Shown piece by piece: positions 28,493 to 34,881 of a DNA stretch of 34,881 nt. Source of the stretch: Acidobacteriota bacterium (GTDB taxonomy: Bacteria > Acidobacteriota > Thermoanaerobaculia > UBA5066 > Gp7-AA6); NCBI GenBank assembly GCA_003222385.1, contig QHVV01000006.1:1-34881 (forward strand), written 5' to 3'. Position 1 is the stretch's first letter. Each line of letters begins with the position of its first letter. The notes beneath the pieces are model-generated. The model searched no databases and was not told the origin of the DNA. It saw only the letters and a list, made by a program, of their open reading frames with translations. A program made the position numbers and the translations under genes.

Positions 28493-31400
28493 ATGGCGAC
28501 GGTCGAAATCCCCAGGCAGACGGGCGCGCTGGCCGCCGAGCGCACGGAAGAGCTCCTGACCGTCCTCGCCGAGCGCGTCCTGGTGATGGACGGAGCGACC
28601 GGGACGGGCTTCCAGGCGCGCAACCTGACCGCCGCGGATTTCGGCGGGCCCGATTACGAGGGGTGCAACGAGAACCTCGTCCGGACGAGGCCCGACGTCG
28701 TCCGCGACCTCCACGCCTCGTTCTTCGAGACGGGCGCGGACATGGTCGAGACCGACACGTTCGGCGGGACCCCGCTCGTCCTCGCGGAATACGGCCTGGC
28801 GGGAAAAGCGCTCGAGCTGAACCGCGAGGCCGCCCGGATCGCGCGGGAGGTCGCCGAGCGATTCCGGACGCCGGGCCGTCCGCGTTTCGTCGCGGGCTCG
28901 ATGGGTCCGACGACCAAATCGATCACGGTGACGGGCGGCGTGACGTTCGACGAAATGATCCGCCACTACCGGATCCAGGCGACAGGACTGCTGGAAGGGG
29001 GCGCCGACGTCCTCACGCTGGAGACCACGCAGGACACGCGCAACGTCAAGGCGGGACTGATCGGCGTCGAACAGGCGTTCGCGGAGGTCGGCTGGAGGGT
29101 CCCGGTGATGGTCTCCGCCACGATCGAAGCGATGGGGACGATGCTGGCCGGCCAGTCGATCGAAGCCTTCTACGCGTCGGTCGCGCACGCGCCGCTCCTG
29201 TCGGTCGGCCTGAACTGCGGCACGGGGCCGGAGTTCATGACGAGCCACCTGCGCAGCCTCTCGGCCCTCGCGCGGACGCGCGTGTCGTGCTACCCGAACG
29301 CGGGCCTGCCCGACGAGGACGGCCGCTACAGCGAGACGCCGGAGAAGCTCGCGGCCGCGATGTCGCGCTTCCTGGATCAGGGGCTGGTCGACATCGTGGG
29401 AGGCTGCTGCGGTACGACCCCCGCCCACATCCGGGCGCTCGCCGCGGCCGCCGCGGGCCGCAAACCCCGCCGGATCCCGGAAGGCCGCCGGACGCTCGTC
29501 TCCGGCATCGAGATGCTCGAGGTCACCGAGGACAACCGGCCGGTGCTCGTGGGCGAGCGCACGAACGTGCTCGGCAGCCGCAAGTTCAAGCGTCTCGTGG
29601 CCGCGGGCGACTTCGAGGCGGCGGCCGAGATCGCGCGGGCGCAGGTGAAGAACGGCGCGCAGGTCATCGACGTCTGCCTCCAGGACCCGGACCGCGACGA
29701 GCCGGGCGACGCCAACGCGTTCCTCGAGCGCGCGACCCGGATGGTCAAAGTGCCGCTGATGCTCGACTCGACCGACGCGAACGTCCTCGAGATCGGGCTC
29801 ACCTGGAGTCAGGGCAAGTCGATCATCAACTCGGTCAACCTGGAGGACGGCGAGGAGCGTTTCAAATCAGTCGTGCCGCTCGCGCAGAAGTACGGCGCGG
29901 CTCTCGTCGTCGGGACGATCGACGAAGACCCGGTGCACGGCATGGGCGTATCCCGCGAGCGCAAGCTCGAGATCGCGCGGAGGAGCTACACGCTGCTGAC
30001 CGAGAAGTACGGCGTTCCGGCCGAGGACCTGATCTTCGATCCGCTCGTCTTTCCGTGCGGCACCGGCGACGAGAAATACGTCGGCAGCGCAGCCGAGACG
30101 ATCGAAGGGATCCGCGCGATCAAGTCGGCCTTCCCGGAGTGCAAGACGATCCTCGGCATCTCGAACGTCAGCTTCGGCTTGCCCGAATCCGGGCGCGAGG
30201 TCCTGAACTCGGTCTTCCTCTATCACTGCGTGAAGGCGGGCCTCGACCTCGCGATCGTGAACTCCGAAAAGCAGATGCGCTATCCGTCGATCCCGGAGGA
30301 GGAGCGGCGCCTCTCCGAAGACCTGCTGTTCAACCGGGGCGACGATCCGGTCGGCGCGTTCGCCGCCCACTTTAAGGCGAAAGGATCGAAGCCGAAGGAG
30401 AAGGTCATGCGCGCGGGAACGCCGCTGGAAAGGCTCCCGCGGTACATCGTCGAGGGTTCAAAAGATGGTCTGCTTGTTGACCTGGAAGCGGTGCGGCAGT
30501 CGGGAAGGGCGCCGCTCGAGATCATCAACGGACCTCTGATGGACGGCATGCGCGAGGTGGGCCGGCTCTTCAACGACAACGAGCTGATCGTCGCCGAGGT
30601 CCTCCAGTCCGCGGAAGCGATGAAAGCCGCCGTTGGACATCTCCAGCAGTTCATGGAGAAGACGACCGACTCGCTCAAGGGAAAGATCGTGCTCGCGACC
30701 GTCCGGGGAGACGTTCACGACATCGGCAAGAACCTGGTCGAGATCATCCTCGCGAACAACGGCTACGAGGTCGTGAACCTGGGCATCAAGGTCGCCTCGG
30801 AGAAGTTGATCGAAAGCTGGCGGGAGCACCGGCCCGACGCGATCGGGCTTTCGGGTCTGCTCGTCAAGAGCGCGCAGCAGATGGTGACGACCGCGCAGGA
30901 CCTGACCGCCGCCGGCGTCACGGCTCCGCTGCTCGTCGGCGGCGCGGCGCTCTCCCAGCGGTTCACCGACAACCGGATCGCCCCGGCGTACGGCGGCCTC
31001 GTCGTGTACGCCGAGGACGCGATGCGCGGGCTGGCTCTCGCCGACCGCGTGCTCTCCGGAGAGAACGCGCGGGCCGCGCTCGCCGCCGAGTCGGAGGAGC
31101 GCCGCCGCTCGCGGCCGGCCGCGGCCGAGCGCGAAGTCAACCCGCTCGCCGCGCCGGCGGTCCGCAACGCCTCGATCGAAATCCTGCCGCCGGTCCGGGC
31201 GCCCGACTTCGAAGAGCACGTTCACGCGCCGCTCGATCCGGAATCGGTTTGGCCCTACGTCAATCCGCACATGCTGTACGCGAAGCATCTCGGGCTGCGC
31301 GGCAGCTACTGGAAGCTCAAGGAAGCGGCGGATCCCAAGCTCGCGGAGCTCGAAGAGGTCATCGGCCGCATCCGGCGGTCCGGCTGGGTCCGTCCGCGCG

Positions 31401-31966
31401 CGATGTTCCGTTTTTTCGAGGCGTACTCCGAAGGAAACTCCGTCCACCTCGTCGAACACGGCCGGGAGGCCGCGACGTTCTCCTTCCCGCGTCAGCCGAC
31501 GGGCGAGCGGCTGTGCCTCGCCGACTTCGTCCGCCCGCGGTCGGACGGTCTGCCTCTCGACACGGTCGCGCTGCTGCTCACGACGGCGGGCGAAGGCGTC
31601 CGCGCGCGAGCCGAGAACCTGAAGCGCGAAGGGGAGTACCTCCTCTGTCACGCGCTGCAGGCGCTCGCCGTCGAGGCCGCCGAAGGCGCGGCCGAGCGGA
31701 TCCACCAGGTAATCCGCGAGCGCTGGGGTTTCCCGGACCCGCCGGAGACGACGATGATGGACCGGTTCCAGGCGCGCTACCGGGGCAAGCGGTACAGCGC
31801 GGGCTATCCGGCCTGGCCCGAGCTCGCCGACCAGGTCACGTTCTTCCGGCTCCTGCCGGGCGGAAAAATCGGCGTCGAGCTGACCGAGGGATTCATGATG
31901 GATCCCGAGGCCTCCGTGTCGGCGCTCGTCGTGCACCATCCCCAGGCGCGCTACTTCGCGGCATGA
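28493..31966 (+). CDS. metH: Cobalamin-dependent methionine synthase
   Basis: The 1157-aa protein transfers methyl from methyltetrahydrofolate via cobalamin to homocysteine. The domains in order are: homocysteine-binding (about 20-330) with zinc cysteines in LNCGTG and [11 protein letters not shown]; pterin-binding (about 345-620, [16 protein letters not shown]); B12 cap (about 650-730); B12-binding Rossmann (about 730-880) with the DVHDIGKN motif whose His is the lower cobalt ligand; and the AdoMet reactivation domain (about 900-1157) ending [29 protein letters not shown]. The full-length form means it can be reactivated by reduction. The start lacks a Shine-Dalgarno. It stands alone; no metF or B12 genes are adjacent. 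Confidence 0.97.
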   Translation: MATVEIPRQTGALAAERTEELLTVLAERVLVMDGATGTGFQARNLTAADFGGPDYEGCNENLVRTRPDVVRDLHASFFETGADMVETDTFGGTPLVLAEYGLAGKALELNREAARIAREVAERFRTPGRPRFVAGSMGPTTKSITVTGGVTFDEMIRHYRIQATGLLEGGADVLTLETTQDTRNVKAGLIGVEQAFAEVGWRVPVMVSATIEAMGTMLAGQSIEAFYASVAHAPLLSVGLNCGTGPEFMTSHLRSLSALARTRVSCYPNAGLPDEDGRYSETPEKLAAAMSRFLDQGLVDIVGGCCGTTPAHIRALAAAAAGRKPRRIPEGRRTLVSGIEMLEVTEDNRPVLVGERTNVLGSRKFKRLVAAGDFEAAAEIARAQVKNGAQVIDVCLQDPDRDEPGDANAFLERATRMVKVPLMLDSTDANVLEIGLTWSQGKSIINSVNLEDGEERFKSVVPLAQKYGAALVVGTIDEDPVHGMGVSRERKLEIARRSYTLLTEKYGVPAEDLIFDPLVFPCGTGDEKYVGSAAETIEGIRAIKSAFPECKTILGISNVSFGLPESGREVLNSVFLYHCVKAGLDLAIVNSEKQMRYPSIPEEERRLSEDLLFNRGDDPVGAFAAHFKAKGSKPKEKVMRAGTPLERLPRYIVEGSKDGLLVDLEAVRQSGRAPLEIINGPLMDGMREVGRLFNDNELIVAEVLQSAEAMKAAVGHLQQFMEKTTDSLKGKIVLATVRGDVHDIGKNLVEIILANNGYEVVNLGIKVASEKLIESWREHRPDAIGLSGLLVKSAQQMVTTAQDLTAAGVTAPLLVGGAALSQRFTDNRIAPAYGGLVVYAEDAMRGLALADRVLSGENARAALAAESEERRRSRPAAAEREVNPLAAPAVRNASIEILPPVRAPDFEEHVHAPLDPESVWPYVNPHMLYAKHLGLRGSYWKLKEAADPKLAELEEVIGRIRRSGWVRPRAMFRFFEAYSEGNSVHLVEHGREAATFSFPRQPTGERLCLADFVRPRSDGLPLDTVALLLTTAGEGVRARAENLKREGEYLLCHALQALAVEAAEGAAERIHQVIRERWGFPDPPETTMMDRFQARYRGKRYSAGYPAWPELADQVTFFRLLPGGKIGVELTEGFMMDPEASVSALVVHHPQARYFAA

Positions 31967-31988
31967 AAACTTTCCTTTACGGCTTGCC

Positions 31989-33035
31989 CTAGATCGGCTG
32001 TCCGCTCTCCACACACCAGCGGATCGCCCGGCGCGTCCCTTCTTCCAGCTCGATCTTCGGGTCGTATCCGAGGTCGCGCTCCGCCGCCTCGATCGAGCAG
32101 GCGCTCGACGACTGCAGATGCGCGAGGGCATGGATCCGCGGGTCCGCGACTCCGAACCGCTGCAAGAGCGCATCGGCCGCGGAGGCGATCCGCCCGAGAA
32201 CGCGGGGCAACCGGATGCGGCGATGCGCGACGGGAAGCCCGAACTCGCTCTCGAGCAGCTTCTCGGTGGTCTCGAGGACCTCCTCGACCGTGTAGGGACG
32301 GCGGTCGGCGATCCAGTACGTCCGACCTGCGGCTTGCCGCGTTCGCTCCGCGAGCAGCATGGCCTGGCAGGTGTTGTCGAGGTACGACATCGACCAGCGG
32401 GTCTCGCCGCGGCCGAAGATCGGCATGCGGCCCTCCCGGATCATCCGGAAGACGCGCGTGCGGGTGCCGGGCTGACCCGGCCCATAGAAACGGCATGCCC
32501 GCAGGATCACCGTGTCCAGCCGGCCCGCCGCGAAGGCGTCGTTCACGACGTCTTCCATGAGCGCCTTCGACCACCCGTAGGGGAGCCGGGGGTTTCGCGG
32601 GGACCGCTCGTCGAACAGATGCCCGGAATCTCGGTTCGGTCCGGCGACCGTATTCGACGAGATCGCAATCAGGCGCGCGGCCCCGGCGTTCGCCGCCGCG
32701 TCGAGGACGTTCCGGGTTCCCGAAACGTTCACGTCGAAGAGGTCGTGCAGGCGCGGAGGATCGATGAGGCCGCAGAGGTGGAACACCGTCGCGCCTTCCG
32801 CGCCCCGGAAGAATTCGCGCAGCGCCGCCCGATCCCGGACGTCCCCCTCGATCCACTCGACGTCCGGCGGGAGCGTCCGGAACGCCGCGGACGCCTTCCG
32901 AGGCAGGGTGAGGCAGCGGACCTTCCGCGGCGGACCGGAGACCGGGAGTTCCGGCAGGCCGTCGCGGAGGACCTCGATCAGGCGTGATCCGAGCCAGCCG
33001 GGAGCGCCGGTCACGAGACAGAGAGGCGTGCTCAC
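31989..33035 (-). CDS. NAD(P)-dependent epimerase/dehydratase (extended SDR)
   Basis: The 348-aa enzyme starts at GTG (overlapping the phosphodiesterase stop as GTGA). The nucleotide loop GAPGWLG is at residues 10-16, the second strand boundary at GDVRDRAAL, and the catalytic pair Y153/K157 in YGWSKALM. ACRFYGPGQPGTRTR, SMSYLDNTCQAMLLA and YWIADRRPYTVEEV fit nucleotide-sugar epimerases and 3beta-hydroxysteroid dehydrogenase-type SDRs. The neighbours (Gfo/Idh/MocA, phosphodiesterase) favour a surface polysaccharide or glycolipid role. It converges with metH, 22 nt apart. Confidence 0.87.
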   Translation of the reverse strand: MSTPLCLVTGAPGWLGSRLIEVLRDGLPELPVSGPPRKVRCLTLPRKASAAFRTLPPDVEWIEGDVRDRAALREFFRGAEGATVFHLCGLIDPPRLHDLFDVNVSGTRNVLDAAANAGAARLIAISSNTVAGPNRDSGHLFDERSPRNPRLPYGWSKALMEDVVNDAFAAGRLDTVILRACRFYGPGQPGTRTRVFRMIREGRMPIFGRGETRWSMSYLDNTCQAMLLAERTRQAAGRTYWIADRRPYTVEEVLETTEKLLESEFGLPVAHRRIRLPRVLGRIASAADALLQRFGVADPRIHALAHLQSSSACSIEAAERDLGYDPKIELEEGTRRAIRWCVESGQPI

Positions 33036-34489
33036 TCGAGCGCGCCGCGGACCAGGCGCGCCAGGTCCCGGCCCTCCGAAAGCTCCGGAAGGCCCGGGGG
33101 CAGGGACAGGACGCAGAACCCGTCGCGGCGGTGGTTTCCGCTGCGGCCCGTCGAGGGAAGAGCGGCGACCGGACCGATCCGATCCGACTCGACGCGCGAG
33201 ACGGGAGCAGCCCCGGACCACATGACCACCATGTCCGGCAGGTGGTCGACGCGGCGTCCCGGAAATCTCTCGCGTGTCACTTGGACGTCTTCCACGAGGC
33301 GCTCGCCGGAGCCCGCGATCGTCAGGCTCGTGAAGCACTCGCGGACCCAGGCGTTGTAGCGGTCGAACGTCTCGCTTTCAATTTCCAGGATCCCGTCCCT
33401 CTCGCGCCCGCGCAGGTTCCAGCGGAGATATCCGTTGAGATCCGAGAGCAGGTCGAAGCCCACCGTCGTCGACCAGTCGTGACCGGCCACGATCGACCGG
33501 TTCACGACCGCATCTCGCACGGAGACCGGCACCGCTTGCGCGATCCGGTTCTGGATCCGGGCGGGCACGCGCTCGCGCAGCCGCCGGACGATCGCCGGAG
33601 GCGGCCGACTCCTGGAGGCGCCCGCGCCCGGACTCCGGCGTCCGGAGAAGCTCTCGTTGACCCGGTCCATCACCTGCGGCACGAAGTGCTCCTGGGAGGT
33701 ATTCGGTCCCATGCCGTGCAGCGAGAAAACGATCACGCCGGCGTCGGCGAGCGCCGGCGCGTCCAGGATCTCGCCGAGCGCTTCGTCCACCGCGCGGTAG
33801 ACATCGAGGAGAGCGTCTGCGGGAATTGCATGATCGCCGCCGCCGGGCCAGAGGATGTGCCCGCCGCGGTGAGTTTCCCCGAACGCTGCGATGAAGAGAT
33901 CGAACGGCTCGCGATCCAGCAGGAAGCGCACGAGACGGCCCTTGAGCCGCGCTCCGCGCACCAGCGCGTCGCGGATTTCCCGGAGCTCCGCCGCCGACTT
34001 GCCGACCGGAATCTCGCATCCCATCGGATGGGCGCCGAACCGGCGCCGGATCTCGCCTTCGAGAGAACGCGGTTGGCAGGCGAAGGGTCCGAGCGTGTCG
34101 TGCGAGCCCCAGTTCAGGACTTCCACCCCGCGCGGCGACCGGGCGGAGAGGAGGAGCGGCACGTCGAGCGCGACGACTCGGCGACCGCGCCGCGCGAGCT
34201 CGGACCAGAACGGCTCGCAGTCGAGCCAGTCGGAGGTCACGCGGCGCAGCCGCATGGACGCGGCGTCCCACTGCAGGTGGTGGTAGATGCCGTGATCGCC
34301 GGGAGACGACGCCGTGTAGAACGTGGGCCAGACCGATCCCGCCAGGACGTCGGCGGGGGAGCGCAGCGTCGAGAGCGGGCCGCTCGCGAGGACGCGGGAG
34401 AGGTTGGGCAGCCTGCCCGACCACGACCGGATGCTTCCGAGATCGGCCGCGTCGAGCCCGATCATCGCGATCCGCTTCGGCGGCGTCAC
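33032..34489 (-). CDS. Alkaline-phosphatase-superfamily phosphodiesterase with altered metal site
   Basis: The start is GTG 34489, which overlaps the preceding stop as GTGA. The 485-aa product begins KRIAMIGLDAADLGSI, where the first Asp is a metal ligand of the AlkP fold. SVWPTFYTASSPGDHGIYHH carries the expected Thr/Ser nucleophile. AAFGETHRGGHILW takes the place of the D-x-x-x-H ligand pair, with Glu for Asp. The usual SDHG reads S-L-H-G in VFSLHGMGPNT, so one metal-ligand Asp is Leu. It may use a changed metal site or be a phosphotransferase variant. It lacks a signal peptide. It lies in an operon with the epimerase and oxidoreductase. Confidence 0.78.
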   Translation of the reverse strand: MTPPKRIAMIGLDAADLGSIRSWSGRLPNLSRVLASGPLSTLRSPADVLAGSVWPTFYTASSPGDHGIYHHLQWDAASMRLRRVTSDWLDCEPFWSELARRGRRVVALDVPLLLSARSPRGVEVLNWGSHDTLGPFACQPRSLEGEIRRRFGAHPMGCEIPVGKSAAELREIRDALVRGARLKGRLVRFLLDREPFDLFIAAFGETHRGGHILWPGGGDHAIPADALLDVYRAVDEALGEILDAPALADAGVIVFSLHGMGPNTSQEHFVPQVMDRVNESFSGRRSPGAGASRSRPPPAIVRRLRERVPARIQNRIAQAVPVSVRDAVVNRSIVAGHDWSTTVGFDLLSDLNGYLRWNLRGRERDGILEIESETFDRYNAWVRECFTSLTIAGSGERLVEDVQVTRERFPGRRVDHLPDMVVMWSGAAPVSRVESDRIGPVAALPSTGRSGNHRRDGFCVLSLPPGLPELSEGRDLARLVRGALE

Positions 34490-34881
34490 GCTGGACGCAT
34501 CGCACGTCCGCCCGAGGCGGCCGACCGCGCGGCCGCCTCGACCCAGAGGGCGTTCACGACGGCGTCTTCGAAGCCCGGACAAAACGGAGTTCCTTTACGC
34601 AGCGCCTCGACGAACGAAGAGAGAGCCCGTCGGATCGAGGAGCGCGACATACTCCGGTTCCGGCGGAGGGCGCGGTATCCGAAGACCGCGCCGTCCACGC
34701 ACCATGAAGCGAGGCGGCCGCGCCCGTTTCGCGAGACGTGGATCGCCATGTTCGGGTCCGCGAGGTGAAGCCGCGCCCGGGGACCCCCGATCGAAATGCG
34801 CTCGCGGGTCCGTCCGGCGTAGGCGAGGTCGCTTCGGAAGACCGACCCGTCCGCGAACCGGAGGGCGATCCGGACGGACTC
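34486..34881 (-). CDS. Gfo/Idh/MocA-family oxidoreductase, C-terminal part (truncated by window end)
   Basis: The frame is open through the right edge, so the N-terminal Rossmann domain is outside the window; an internal ATG at 34749 is not the true start. The visible 131 residues begin with the beta-sheet domain of the family (ESVRIALRFADGSVFRSDLAY, RISIGGPRARLHLADP). They end with the typical helix-turn SSIRRALSSFVEALRKGTPFCPGFEDAVVNALWVEAAARSA. Members oxidise or reduce sugars, cyclitols or sugar nucleotides with NAD(P). The stop overlaps the next GTG (GTGA), making a coupled cluster with the phosphodiesterase and epimerase. Confidence 0.82.
   Translation of the reverse strand, partial: ESVRIALRFADGSVFRSDLAYAGRTRERISIGGPRARLHLADPNMAIHVSRNGRGRLASWCVDGAVFGYRALRRNRSMSRSSIRRALSSFVEALRKGTPFCPGFEDAVVNALWVEAAARSAASGGRAMRPA

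Overview
The window is a GC-rich (by eye about two-thirds G+C), densely coded stretch of bacterial chromosome with short intergenic gaps, many GTG starts and frequent 4-nt GTGA/ATGA overlaps. The gene content suggests an Acidobacteriota-like or similar soil/sediment bacterium: a reaction-centre-type dihaem cytochrome lipoprotein, DUF2911 and DinB secreted proteins, a DUF2961/GH172 protein, cobalamin-dependent MetH and many lipoproteins. That assignment is inference. No rRNA, tRNA, CRISPR array, prophage or transposase gene is visible, and no gap exceeds about 300 bases.

Layout. 1-4.4 kb (+): end of an M20 peptidase, Tat-type glyoxalase-like protein, YdjM-like membrane protein, DUF6496 small basic protein, membrane-anchored sulfite-oxidase-family enzyme, DUF4440 protein. 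4.4-6.7 kb: nucleotidyltransferase (+), then DUF2911 protein and a small membrane protein (-). 6.7-9.0 kb (+): ferredoxin, GNAT, threonine dehydratase, DUF4440 lipoprotein. 9.1-11.4 kb: DUF885 lipoprotein (-) divergent from quinone oxidoreductase (+). 11.4-14.6 kb (-): a four-gene operon of alpha/beta hydrolase, a GAPDH paralogue lacking the catalytic cysteine, canonical GAPDH and rhodanese. 14.7-15.0 kb (+): a thioredoxin-like gene interrupted by one in-frame TGA, best read as selenocysteine in a UxxC motif. 15.0-16.5 kb (-): AsmA-like protein. 16.6-19.4 kb (+): ABC exporter ATPase, permease and a secreted protein. 19.6-22.5 kb (+): long GreA-type elongation factor, DinB protein, 49-aa basic protein. 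22.5-24.1 kb (-): VOC protein, dihaem cytochrome, YdeI-like protein. 24.2-27.0 kb (+): frameshifted VanX-type dipeptidase and a GH172-like protein. 26.9-27.7 kb (-): PlsC-type acyltransferase. 27.8-32.0 kb (+): lipoprotein and MetH. 32.0-34.9 kb (-): a translationally coupled cluster of Gfo/Idh/MocA oxidoreductase (partial), AlkP-superfamily phosphodiesterase and NAD-dependent epimerase, possibly for glycoconjugates.

The most interesting parts are the probable exported selenoprotein with a SECIS-like hairpin just after the TGA; the divergently transcribed operon with an active/pseudoenzyme GAPDH pair and a rhodanese; and families of short palindromic repeats (GGGTCAGGTCT...TTGCCACATTGA, and GGGGACAGACCACGGTTT) at gene ends. 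In several places these repeats contribute start codons, stop codons or terminal residues to the neighbouring proteins.
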